In this document: in pieces, positions 23,970 through 32,573 of the stretch | Position numbering within the stretch: the stretch's first letter is position 1 | Layout of the letters: the number at the start of each line of letters is the position of its first letter | Program-made: the position numbers and the translations under genes | Notes under the pieces: generated by a model | What the model saw: only the letters and a program-made list of their open reading frames with translations | Told to the model about the DNA's origin: nothing | Databases searched by the model: none | NCBI RefSeq assembly: GCF_000305935.1 | Contig: NC_018870.1 | Location: 2,632,501-2,696,500, forward strand | DNA from: Thermacetogenium phaeum DSM 12270 | GTDB lineage: Bacteria > Bacillota > DSM-12270 > Thermacetogeniales > Thermacetogeniaceae | Reading direction: 5' to 3' | DNA length: 64,000 nucleotides

Positions 23970-24240
23970 TTAAGAAAAGCTTACGCGGAGGTAGGGGTTG
24001 CTCCCCAGTATCCGCACAGCGGCCTCCCTCTCCGGAGGCTTGAGCTCGGGCGGGTCCAGCCCTGCGGCCTGATTGGGGCTCAGGCCAAGCCCTTTCCTCA
24101 GAATGACAAGTGCGGCGTTTACGTCCCTGTCGCCTTTCCATCCGCACTCGCACTCAATTACCCAGGGGAATTCGTTCCCCTCTACTTTATCGTGAAATAC
24201 AGCATAATTACTCTCAAATCTGCTCCGGCTGGTTCCCGTC
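23970..24240 (-). pseudogene. tnpB: 3' remnant of an IS200/IS605-type tnpB gene
   Basis: The frame ending at TAA 23970-23972 reads ECECGWKGDRDVNAALVIL followed by RKGLGLSPNQAAGLDPPELK. The CxxC...DRD-x-NAA pattern is the end of TnpB, with the last RuvC Asp. Upstream the frame degenerates: the first CxxC of the zinc ribbon is missing and no N-terminal part exists. Downstream (minus strand), GCCCACCTCCTTTAGGAGG and an ACCTCCT/AGGAGGT hairpin at about 23935-23954 resemble an IS605 right end and omega-RNA scaffold. It is a decayed element. A separate 30-codon minus-strand stretch at about 24205-24345 ends GMALVRDGIFNDGNQPEQI and is unassigned. Confidence 0.75.
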
Positions 24241-24488
24241 GTTGAAGATGCCGTCCCGGACGAGTGCCATGCCCGCTTCAGGCCAGCTCCAGGCGAATAT
24301 AAGCATCACGAAATCAACCCCGAAGGGAAAGGCGTGCGATGGAATTCCCTTGTTCCGGGTCTTTTTTCTGCGGCGGTGGATGCGGAAGGCTGACCTTTCC
24401 CTGCCCGGAGCAAACCGGCCGCCTTTCGCATAAGGAGAACCTCCACATCACACAATAAGATTACACAATAAGATGAGGAGGTCAGCCA
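24241..24488. other. Region between the tnpB remnant and the SDR gene
   Basis: No intact gene. A 13-base unit (ACACAATAAGATT) is tandemly duplicated at about 24450-24474 just before the ribosome site of the dehydrogenase. The SDR promoter is probably here but was not resolved. Confidence 0.35.
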
Positions 24489-25238
24489 ATGCCGGTACTA
24501 AAAGACAAGGTAGCCATAGTTACGGGAGGCAGCTCCGGGATCGGAAGGAGCATCGCCCTTCTATTCGCAGAAGAGGGTGCGCGCCTGGTCGTGGCGGACA
24601 TCCGGGAGAACCCCCGGGAGGGGGGCAAACCCACCCATCTGGAAATCCAGGACAAGGGTGGGCAGGCCATCTTCCAGCCGACAGATGTCAGTAAAATCGA
24701 CGACCTGAAAAAGATGGTGGACAAGACCGTTGCCACCTACCAGCGCCTGGACATCCTGGTGAACAACGCCGGGATCTTCATGATGAAACCCATCACCGAG
24801 GTGACGGAGGAAGAGTACGACAGAATGATGGCCATCAACGTCAAGGGAACCTACTTCGCCGCCAAGTTTGCGGCCGAAGAGATGCTGAAGCGCGGCATTA
24901 AGGGGACGGTCATCAATCTCTCCAGTATCGCCGGGATCAACGGGTTTGCAGAGGCCACAACCTACTGCACATCGAAGGGAGCGGTCACCAACCTGACAAG
25001 AGCGCTGGCAGCGGAACTGGGGTCGAAGGGGATCAGGGTCAATGCCATCAACCCCGGAGTGATCGCCACTCAGATGACCCAGGTCGATGTCCCCGTCGTT
25101 GGTAAGTTCGAAGTGCCCTTAAAGCGGGACGGAAAAACCGAAGAGATCGCCGCCTGTGCCCTCTTTCTGGCCAGCGATGCCGCCTCTTATGTCACCGGAA
25201 TCAACCTGGTCGCCGACGGCGGCTACACGGCTGTCTGA
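24489..25238 (+). CDS. Short-chain dehydrogenase/reductase (FabG-like)
   Basis: A 249-residue classical SDR. The cofactor site is TGGSSGIG (residues 12-19). NNAG and the catalytic Ser (NLSSIAG) and YCTSK (Tyr/Lys) are all present. The C-terminus YVTGINLVADGGYTAV is typical of 3-oxoacyl-ACP reductase and glucose dehydrogenase-like members. ADIRE after the second strand suggests NAD preference. ATG follows GAGGAGG. It is a single-gene unit between mobile-element debris and malQ; the substrate is unknown. Confidence 0.88.
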   Translation: MPVLKDKVAIVTGGSSGIGRSIALLFAEEGARLVVADIRENPREGGKPTHLEIQDKGGQAIFQPTDVSKIDDLKKMVDKTVATYQRLDILVNNAGIFMMKPITEVTEEEYDRMMAINVKGTYFAAKFAAEEMLKRGIKGTVINLSSIAGINGFAEATTYCTSKGAVTNLTRALAAELGSKGIRVNAINPGVIATQMTQVDVPVVGKFEVPLKRDGKTEEIAACALFLASDAASYVTGINLVADGGYTAV

Positions 25239-25242
25239 TCAA

Positions 25243-25266
25243 AGGCCACCGTCTCCGGTGGCCTTG
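25243..25266 (+). terminator. Hairpin after the SDR gene
   Basis: AAGGCCACC and GGTGGCCTT form a nine-base stem with loop GTCTCC. It has no T run, so it may be a weak terminator or a 3' stabiliser. Confidence 0.45.
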
Positions 25267-25328
25267 CCCATTCCTTAAGACAGCTCTTCTTCCCTCTGCT
25301 ATAAGCTTTTTTCGTGCCGTACCTCTTG

Positions 25329-25391
25329 CCGCCGCCGGGAGGTCTTCAACCGCTCCCTCTCCCGAAGACCGGCCTGGCAGCGGCTTTTTTA
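25329..25391 (+). terminator. Probable rho-independent terminator downstream of the SDR gene
   Basis: A compound hairpin with GCCGC/GCGGC outside and GGTCTTC/GAAGACC inside is followed by TTTTTT at 25385-25390. It lies between the convergent SDR and malQ genes. Confidence 0.55.
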
Positions 25392-25462
25392 GAAGACACC
25401 AGGTTATCGTCAAACATATAACGAGGCTTGTTCTTCAAATCATGCACAGAGTTATCTCCCCC

Positions 25463-27505
25463 TTAACGTCCGCCTCCTTCCCTGATCCGGTGAAGCTCCC
25501 GCAACACCGAAGTCACCGCTTCCATCCCCATAACTTCTTCAAGCGCGTACTGCGCCTTCCGCCTCCAGTTGGGATAACCCTGCAGGCCGGGAACGTTCTG
25601 TGGATTCTTTTCCAGCCAGAGATCTTCGAGATTGACCAGGAGGATGCGGGCAGAGCTGGCTGCCAGGTATTTCAGGCAGGCCCGGAGTGCCCGCTCCGTT
25701 TCACCACCCTGCTTCTCCATCCAACCGCCCCGCCACAGGAAGTCCGTCAAGTTCTGACGCCTCTCCGGACTGCTGCCCTCCCAGAAGGCGGCAAAGGGAA
25801 CCATATCATGGGTATTCAGGCAGGCCAGGGCTGCGGCCGGCACTTCCCCGGGAGCTCCTTGACCGTTCAGCTGGAAAGGAAGAACATACATGCGGTAGAC
25901 CCGGTGCCGCCCCATGGCGGCGCGCACCTCATCGGAGACGGTGCCCAGGTCCTCACCCACCAGGACGGTCCCATGCCTGCAGGTCTCCAGGGCGAGGATG
26001 GCGTAAAATTCCTCGGCCCGGTAGCGGACGTAAACCCCCTCTTTGGCCGGAAGCCCCTTGGGGATCCAGAAAAGCCGATGCAGGGCCATGACATGGTCCA
26101 GGCGAAGGAACCCGGCATACCGGAGATGATGGCGCAGGCAGGAGATGAAATAGCGGTACCCCTGTTCCCTGATCCCCTCCGGGTGTAGAGGGGGGAATCC
26201 CCAGTTCTGGCCTTCCGGAAGAAAGTCGTCCGGCGGGGCGCCGACATCGGCGTCTACGGCAAAGGCCTCCCGCTCCCGCCAGACATCATAGCCGAGCCTG
26301 TGGACTCCCAGGGGAAAATCCAGGTAAATCCCCATCCCTGCCTTCCGTGCCCGGCGCACCACCTCCCCCAACTGCTGCTTGGCCAGCCACTGGACGTAGA
26401 GGTGATACTGCGAGGCAGCGGGGTCATAGTCGCCATCCTGAAGCTGCCCCTCCCGCAACCGCAGCGGCCATTCCGGCCAACCGCATTTCCGGCGCTCCAC
26501 CACAGCCCGAAAACGGGCGTAATCAGAGGCCTCCGGGCAGGCTTTCGTCCAGCCCTCCAGTTCGGCCCGCCTCCCGGTGCTTCCCGAGAAGAGGAAGCGC
26601 GCCAGGTGCTCCAGGATCCGCCGCTTCAAAGCCATCCCGCGGCGATAGTCCACCAGGGGGCCCTCCCGCAAACACCTCAATTCCTCTTGAAATCCCGGGG
26701 AAGAGAGAAGCTCCCGGGCCGCCGGGCTCTGCTCCAGCTCAGGAACCCTGGTCACATCCAGGTAGAACTCGTTCCAAAACAGGCGGCTCACCGGGGCATA
26801 GGGGCTGGGATCGAAGGGCTGCGTAAGGAAGACGGGCAACAGGGGAAGGGTGCCGACGAGCCTTCCTCCCAGCCCCCGCACCCAGCCGGCCAGGGCCTCC
26901 AGATCGCTGAAATCACCGGCACCCCAGTTCCGGCCGGAACGCAGGGCGTAAAGGGGGAGAAACACCCCCCAGACCTTTCCTCCGTCCGCTGCCAGATCGA
27001 ACACCTGAGGGGGAGCGGCGATGACCAGTGTTTCGCTGCGGTCAGATGAAAAGGAGAGGGCAAACCGGTGGTAACCCGGGGGGAGATGCGGCAGCAGTAC
27101 CTGCCTGGTCGTATAAGGCACCCCTTCTACCGCCGCCCGAGAGATCATGGGCAGGTCCGCCGGCCGGCAGCTCCAGCTCTCCCGCTCCCCGTTTTCCAGC
27201 TCCAGTTCGCAAAGGGCCGGGGCTTCGGCCTCATCCTCCCGCAGCCTCAGCATCAGGGCCGGGGGTTCCCCTGCCAGGGCCACGGCCACCGGTTCCAGAC
27301 GGCGGCGCCACCTCCCCTCCCGGCGCTCCTTGAGGGCAGCGGGCACATCCTGCAGGCTTTCCAGGGGGGCTCCCAGACAGCGGAGCACCGCCAGCAGTGA
27401 GTGCGGTTCGGCTTTCCGAAGCCGGCCCGCGGTATCGTAATAAGCGATCTCCACCCCGTACTCACGGGCGAGCTGTTCCAGCAGAGACTCCGATCCTCCC
27501 GCCAA
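25463..27505 (-). CDS. malQ: 4-alpha-glucanotransferase (amylomaltase, GH77)
   Basis: About 680 residues. It transfers maltooligosaccharide units between glucans in glycogen/maltodextrin turnover. GH77 markers: SPYAPVSRLFWNEFYLDV, the nucleophile segment GFLRLDHVMALHRLFWIP, the acid/base Glu in LVGEDLGTV, and LNTHDM. The N-terminal ~170 residues are an extra region as in the long E. coli form. GTG 27523 overlaps the treT stop, but TTG 27505 has GGAGGTG five bases upstream and is preferred. It forms a two-gene unit with treT. Confidence 0.92.
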   Translation of the reverse strand: MAGGSESLLEQLAREYGVEIAYYDTAGRLRKAEPHSLLAVLRCLGAPLESLQDVPAALKERREGRWRRRLEPVAVALAGEPPALMLRLREDEAEAPALCELELENGERESWSCRPADLPMISRAAVEGVPYTTRQVLLPHLPPGYHRFALSFSSDRSETLVIAAPPQVFDLAADGGKVWGVFLPLYALRSGRNWGAGDFSDLEALAGWVRGLGGRLVGTLPLLPVFLTQPFDPSPYAPVSRLFWNEFYLDVTRVPELEQSPAARELLSSPGFQEELRCLREGPLVDYRRGMALKRRILEHLARFLFSGSTGRRAELEGWTKACPEASDYARFRAVVERRKCGWPEWPLRLREGQLQDGDYDPAASQYHLYVQWLAKQQLGEVVRRARKAGMGIYLDFPLGVHRLGYDVWREREAFAVDADVGAPPDDFLPEGQNWGFPPLHPEGIREQGYRYFISCLRHHLRYAGFLRLDHVMALHRLFWIPKGLPAKEGVYVRYRAEEFYAILALETCRHGTVLVGEDLGTVSDEVRAAMGRHRVYRMYVLPFQLNGQGAPGEVPAAALACLNTHDMVPFAAFWEGSSPERRQNLTDFLWRGGWMEKQGGETERALRACLKYLAASSARILLVNLEDLWLEKNPQNVPGLQGYPNWRRKAQYALEEVMGMEAVTSVLRELHRIREGGGR

Positions 27506-27519
27506 CGATGCACCTCCGC

Positions 27520-28788
27520 TCACCGCTGCTTAATGGCCTCCTCCTGCCCGTGGAGGCTGTCGAACAACCTAAGATAGTTGAGGATATTGGTGGTAATCAG
27601 AAAGTTCTGGCGCACCTTCTCCCTTCCCGCTTCGCCCATCTCCGCGGCCAGGGTGGCGTTCCGCAAGAGGGTCAACACCCTGTCGGCACACTCTTCCACC
27701 GTTTCCACCAGGTAGCCGTTGATGCCGTCGTCGATCTGGTGCCTGATTCCCCCGATATTCCCCCCCACCACCGGAACCCTCTTCCAAAGCGCCTCCGAAA
27801 CCGTCAGCCCGAATCCCTCCCTGATCGACTTCTGGATGACCACACTGGAGGCGCTTTGAAAGGCATTCACTTCCAGGCCGCTGACCCCGTTGACGTTGGT
27901 CACCACCTTGATGTCGTAATCCTCCCCCGCTTTCCTCAAAGTTCTGTACAGGTAATCCCAGCCCTCCGGATCGTCCGTAGCCATGGAACCCACCAGGGCC
28001 AGCTGAACACTGGGGAAATCCTTTTTAACGATGCGGTAGACATCGATCACCCCTAAGGGGTCCTTCCAGGGATCGAACCGGGATATCTGCGTTATCAGCG
28101 GCCGGCCGACATCCACTCCGAACCGGCTGACGATCTCCTCGACTTTCTCCTTCTCCAGGGCTCTGTTCTTCGGACTGAGAGGGTCGATGGAAGGCGTAAA
28201 AATGGTAAGTCCGGGCAGGCTCTCATTCTCTTTGACGAAGTCGCTCATGGTGAAGATGCAGGCGTCATAATCCTTGATGTACTGGTAGATAAAATCCCAG
28301 CACTCCGGATCCGGGGTAGAGGTATCGATATGGCAGCGCCAGATCCATTTCGCCCGGCCTCCGTCGTTCCGGTGGCGGATCAGTGCGGCCGGCTGGGGGT
28401 CATGAATGACGACGAAATCATAGTCCCAGTCCTTAATAGCGGCAGCGTTCTGCTCGTTGTACCTGAGGTAAAGGGCCCTGGCCTCGGGTGTCAGGGTTTC
28501 CCCCTGCCCCTGCAGGCAGTTGTGGATGATCTTCGTCACCGTGAAGAACTCATTAGACCCCTCCAGCACCCACCAGTCAATCTCCAGCCCCAGATCCCTG
28601 ACCAGGGGTACCAGGGAATGGAGGATCTCGGCCACACCCCCGCCGTAAGAAGTGGCGTTGACCATGGCAATCCTCTTGCCGCTCAATCTTTTGGCATAGT
28701 ACTCCAGCTGCAGCCCGGTTTCGATATCCATCAGCTCCCGGTAATCCTCATATCTCTTCGGTCCCGTTTTCACCAGCTGCACGGCCAT
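27520..28788 (-). CDS. treT: Trehalose synthase, glycosyltransferring type (TreT, GT4)
   Basis: A 422-residue GT-B glycosyltransferase related to archaeal TreT, which makes trehalose reversibly from NDP-glucose and glucose. Markers: NATSYGGGVAEILHSLVPL (start of the first domain), DWWVLEGSNEFF, IWRCHIDTSTPDP, QISRFDPWKDPLGVID and the GT4 donor motif REGFGLTVSEALWKRVPV. ATG 28788 is directly after GGAGG; GTG 28782 (six bases from the site) may be the real start. It overlaps malQ and is divergent from treZ across 78 bases. Confidence 0.88.
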   Translation of the reverse strand: MAVQLVKTGPKRYEDYRELMDIETGLQLEYYAKRLSGKRIAMVNATSYGGGVAEILHSLVPLVRDLGLEIDWWVLEGSNEFFTVTKIIHNCLQGQGETLTPEARALYLRYNEQNAAAIKDWDYDFVVIHDPQPAALIRHRNDGGRAKWIWRCHIDTSTPDPECWDFIYQYIKDYDACIFTMSDFVKENESLPGLTIFTPSIDPLSPKNRALEKEKVEEIVSRFGVDVGRPLITQISRFDPWKDPLGVIDVYRIVKKDFPSVQLALVGSMATDDPEGWDYLYRTLRKAGEDYDIKVVTNVNGVSGLEVNAFQSASSVVIQKSIREGFGLTVSEALWKRVPVVGGNIGGIRHQIDDGINGYLVETVEECADRVLTLLRNATLAAEMGEAGREKVRQNFLITTNILNYLRLFDSLHGQEEAIKQR

Positions 28789-28866
28789 CCTCCTTATGAT
28801 TTTTATAGATGCGGTTATACTAAATCCCTGAATACGATAATCTGTTTAAGGAAGGTCATTAATAGC

Positions 28867-30648
28867 ATGCTCAAAATGGGTGCCAGTATAATCAACGGCG
28901 GGGTCTCTTTCAGGGTGTTCGCCTACAACAGAAAAAGGGTCGCTTTGGTCGTCCACAGAAACGGCCGGGAAGAGGTCTTCCCCATGACGGAGGAAGAACC
29001 GCACCTCTACAGCACGGTGCTGGAAGGAGCGGGCCCGGGACTGCTGTACAAGTTCCGGCTGGATGACGAGGGGGACTTCCCCGACCCCTATTCTCACTAC
29101 CAGCCGGAAGGGGTGCACGGCTTCTCCCAGGTGATCGACCACAACTCCTACAGGTGGCAGGACGAAAACTGGAGGGGAAGAAACCTGGAGGAGCTGGTCA
29201 TCATGGAGATCCACGTGGGCACCTTTTCCCAGGAGGGGACTTTCAAGGGGGTGCTCGAACGACTCGACTATCTCCGGGAGCTGGGCGTCAATGCCATCGA
29301 ACTGATGCCCGTCGTCCAGACCCCGGGGAGATGGAACTGGGGGTACGATGGGGCCAACCTCTTCAGCGTAAACAACAACTACGGAACCCCCGACGACCTC
29401 AAGCAGCTGATCGACTCCTGCCACCGGGAGCAGATCGCCGTCATCCTGGATGTGGTCTACAACCACTTCGGACCCGAGGGGAATTACATCCCCGTCTACG
29501 GCCCCTATCTTACAGATAAATACCAAACCCCCTGGGGACCGGCGGTCAACTACGACGACCGCTACAGCAGGTACACCAGAAAAATGGTCCTGGACAACAT
29601 CCGCTACTGGCTGGAGGATTATCACATCGACGGGCTGCGACTGGATGCCGTTCATGCCATCAAGGACAGCAGCCCCATCCACATCCTCCAGGAGATCGCC
29701 CTCACCGTCAGAAATCTGAGCCTCAAGCAAAACCGCCGCAAGTTCGTCATCGCCGAAAGTGACGCCAACGACTCTCGCCTGATCAACCCGCTGGACAGGG
29801 GGGGATACGGCATGGACGCCCAGTGGATGGACGACTTCCACCACTGCATTCACACGGTGCTGACCGGAGAGCACCAGGGCTACTACATCGACTACGGATG
29901 GCCGGAATACCTGGAAAAGGTCTTCAAGAACTACCTCTACACCGGACAGTACTCCCGCTACTGGGGGAAAAAGCGGGGGACGGACGGCTCCCGGAATCCG
30001 GGGAGGCAGTTTGTGGTGGCCATTCAAAACCACGACCAGGTGGGCAACAGAGGCTGGGGGGAACGGCTGGCAGCACTGGTGGACTTCCCTTATCTCAAGG
30101 CCGCCGCCGGCCTGCTGTTTTTCGCCCCCTATGTACCGCTGATCTTTATGGGAGAGGAATACGGGGAGAAGAACCCCTTCCTCTTCTTCACAGACTACCA
30201 GGACCCCGAGCTGAAGAGGAACATTTCCCTGGGGAGAAAGGAAGAATTCAAGAAATTCGGGTGGCAGGAGATCCCCGATCCCCAGGACCCGGCCACCTTT
30301 TACCGGTCGCGGCTCACCCCCCGGCGGCTGTGGCGGGAGGAAAACCGCCGGCTGTTCCGCTATTACCGGGATCTGATCGCCCTCCGGCTCTCCCACCCCG
30401 TCCTCAAAGAGCCGGACAAACGCAACCTGGAGATCAAAGTGGACGGCGTCAGCCGTCTGGTGGTGATCGCCAGGTGGAGGGAGGGGGTCAGGCTCACCGG
30501 GCTGTTCAACCTGGGAGAGAGGGTCATCCCCATCGAGGGTTTTCAAGGAAGAGAGATCTTCAATTCGGAGTGGAGGGCCTACGGTGGGGAAGATGATGGA
30601 GAGAGCAGGTCTCTGAAGAAAGGGCAGGTGGCGATCCTGGAAAACTAG
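28867..30648 (+). CDS. treZ: Malto-oligosyltrehalose trehalohydrolase
   Basis: A 593-residue GH13 enzyme that releases trehalose from maltooligosyltrehalose. An N-terminal CBM48-like domain (GASIINGGVSFRVFAYN) is followed by the catalytic barrel. Markers: MPVVQTPGRWNWGYDGANLF, DVVYNHFGPEGNYI, the nucleophile in HIDGLRLDAVHAI, the acid/base in VIAESDANDSRL, and QNHDQVGNRGWGERL. ATG 28867 was chosen because the family begins shortly before MGAS; the open frame extends to 28330 antisense to treT and is not credible. Its usual partner TreY is not in the window. It ends four bases into the convergent GH57 gene. Confidence 0.93.
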   Translation: MLKMGASIINGGVSFRVFAYNRKRVALVVHRNGREEVFPMTEEEPHLYSTVLEGAGPGLLYKFRLDDEGDFPDPYSHYQPEGVHGFSQVIDHNSYRWQDENWRGRNLEELVIMEIHVGTFSQEGTFKGVLERLDYLRELGVNAIELMPVVQTPGRWNWGYDGANLFSVNNNYGTPDDLKQLIDSCHREQIAVILDVVYNHFGPEGNYIPVYGPYLTDKYQTPWGPAVNYDDRYSRYTRKMVLDNIRYWLEDYHIDGLRLDAVHAIKDSSPIHILQEIALTVRNLSLKQNRRKFVIAESDANDSRLINPLDRGGYGMDAQWMDDFHHCIHTVLTGEHQGYYIDYGWPEYLEKVFKNYLYTGQYSRYWGKKRGTDGSRNPGRQFVVAIQNHDQVGNRGWGERLAALVDFPYLKAAAGLLFFAPYVPLIFMGEEYGEKNPFLFFTDYQDPELKRNISLGRKEEFKKFGWQEIPDPQDPATFYRSRLTPRRLWREENRRLFRYYRDLIALRLSHPVLKEPDKRNLEIKVDGVSRLVVIARWREGVRLTGLFNLGERVIPIEGFQGREIFNSEWRAYGGEDDGESRSLKKGQVAILEN

Positions 30649-32558
30649 CCGATCCTCACCTCTTCAGCCTGGAAGTATTCTTCCACATCCCTCCTGTCCA
30701 TGGAGTCGATCCTGGCGATCATCCCCGGAAACAGCGGTGGGTAGAGGTCGTACAGGTAGTGATACATCTTCTCCACCAGGAATTCGGCGTTTCCGCTTTC
30801 CCCCCACACCCTCTGAATGCAGTCGGTAGCCATGTAAACCGCCAGGGAGTATTCCTGCAGGAGTATTAAGAACCGTTGGAGGTCTCGTGGTGCCCTCCGG
30901 TGAATCAAGAACAACTCCCTTGCTTTGTCCAGAGCCATCTTCTTCCATTTCTCAACTTCCGGGAACAGCTTGAAGGCAGCGGACGAGTCGACACCCCGCT
31001 CCCGGGACAGCTCCTCCAAACCGTAACGCAGATAGGCCACCCTGTTGTCGATGAAGACGCGCAGGGTCTCACAGAGCCCCACAAAATTACGGGGGTCGAT
31101 CTCCTTTAAATCCCGGCTCTGCAGTGCAGGGGTCTGCTCCACCAGCCGGCGCAGAAGGACGGAACAGAGCAGATATCCCTTGAGGCAGGGTCGCTTCTGT
31201 CTCCCTTCCGTCGGCCGCCAGCCCCAGTTGCAGGCTCTCTTCATCAATCTCAGATAGAGAACAGCCTGGGAGTCCGGGCTTTCCCGGGCCAGGTCGTAAC
31301 CCGTCTCCCCGAGGCGCTCCACACTGACCGGAACATTGGTGGTGATGGCGAAGTTTTCCAGAAGGGTGTCGAAGATACCGCAATAATACTTTCCGTTCTC
31401 CCAGAAAATCAGGGGGTGGTCGTAGAGCCCCGTCTTGCGGATGTCGTAGCGGCCGGTGCCGGTTACTCCCAGAGGGGGATAATGGCCGTCCGCCCTGAGC
31501 ACCGGCCTGACCTCCGGCGTCCAGCAGATCTGATGAAATTTGACTTCAGGGAGCTGGTCCAGCCCCTCGGGCAGGACTATCTCATTCAGGTACTGATCCG
31601 GGGTCACGAAGTGCACCCGGCAGTCCCGCTGCTCCTGCAGCAGCTTTTTCCAGGCATGCTCCATGATCTGCAGGGCCAGATCCCCGAAGTCCATCAACTC
31701 CAGATCCTGAATATACACCAGCACTCCCCGGTCAGGGGCATTCTCCAGTTCCCGGCGCAGGACGCCGAGATAAAGCTCAACACCTTCCTCGAAGCCGATG
31801 GGGAAACCCTCCTGCTCCCCCCACAGATACTCGTTGGCGAACACCGGGTAATCCCCCAGTATGTAACCCTGGCTTTTCAGCTCATCCCTCTTCATCCTGG
31901 TAATGGGGCGCCAGATCTCCTGGGAGATGGGGAAGTTGCGGGGGAGGGCAATGATCTTTTTGCGACCAGCCCTGATCAGGAAGGGTCTGTAAGTATAGTC
32001 CCCCTCACCTATCACTTCAAAAGGAACCTTATCCTCCCTCAGATGGGGGAAGATCACATAGTCGATATTCGCCTCTGCAATGGCCTCCATTTTGTCATAG
32101 CTTAAGGATGCTTCGGTAGGGAAAAGGCCGTTGTAACGGGGATAGGGAACACCCATATGGTTGTGCAGGTACTCCCGGTTCCAGACGATCTCCTGGGTGA
32201 TCTCTTCAGGGCGCAGGAGGGAAACATGGGTGTGATGGGCATGCCCGTAGATGGGGCAGAACCTTCCCCTCCGGTAATCACTTTTCAGCCTCTCAAAGGT
32301 CTCGGGTATTATCTGCTTAATCTGGACCAGGAGTTCGTTGGTAAATTCTACACAGAGCGGCGCCTCCAGGGCATCGCCGAACCGGCTGCAGAGGGCGTAG
32401 ATATCCCTCCCCTCCTCCCGTCTTTTCTTGATATAATTGACATCCAGGAGAGATACCTTCATCGGGTTGCCCTCTTCCAGGTAGGAGAGCAGGGTCTCCG
32501 GAAGGTCCCAGAGCAGTTCGTGGGCGTGGAAGACGAGAATCACGTAGACATCTTTCAT
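30645..32558 (-). CDS. Glycoside hydrolase family 57 protein
   Basis: A 637-residue protein with a GH57 N-terminal barrel. It starts VYVILVFHAHELLWDLPETL, a variant of the HQP-type first motif. It has GHAHHTHVSLLRPEE, and the nucleophile-type Glu is in NGLFPTEASLSYDKME. A later Asp is probably in VLVYIQDLELMDFGD. GH57 members act on alpha-glucans (amylase, branching enzyme, 4-alpha-glucanotransferase); the exact activity is not evident. The long helical C-terminus fits the family. ATG follows AGGAGGTC. It lies downstream of the GH13 gene on the same strand (15-base gap), so the two probably form an operon. Confidence 0.8.
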   Translation of the reverse strand: MKDVYVILVFHAHELLWDLPETLLSYLEEGNPMKVSLLDVNYIKKRREEGRDIYALCSRFGDALEAPLCVEFTNELLVQIKQIIPETFERLKSDYRRGRFCPIYGHAHHTHVSLLRPEEITQEIVWNREYLHNHMGVPYPRYNGLFPTEASLSYDKMEAIAEANIDYVIFPHLREDKVPFEVIGEGDYTYRPFLIRAGRKKIIALPRNFPISQEIWRPITRMKRDELKSQGYILGDYPVFANEYLWGEQEGFPIGFEEGVELYLGVLRRELENAPDRGVLVYIQDLELMDFGDLALQIMEHAWKKLLQEQRDCRVHFVTPDQYLNEIVLPEGLDQLPEVKFHQICWTPEVRPVLRADGHYPPLGVTGTGRYDIRKTGLYDHPLIFWENGKYYCGIFDTLLENFAITTNVPVSVERLGETGYDLARESPDSQAVLYLRLMKRACNWGWRPTEGRQKRPCLKGYLLCSVLLRRLVEQTPALQSRDLKEIDPRNFVGLCETLRVFIDNRVAYLRYGLEELSRERGVDSSAAFKLFPEVEKWKKMALDKARELFLIHRRAPRDLQRFLILLQEYSLAVYMATDCIQRVWGESGNAEFLVEKMYHYLYDLYPPLFPGMIARIDSMDRRDVEEYFQAEEVRIG

Positions 32559-32573
32559 GACCGGACCTCCTGT

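Noticed and set aside
24450-24474. Tandem 13-base duplication ACACAATAAGATT
   Set aside because: Only two units; could be a replication slip. Too little to claim an operator.
28330-28866. N-terminal extension of treZ
   Set aside because: It is antisense to treT; the family start is at about 28867.
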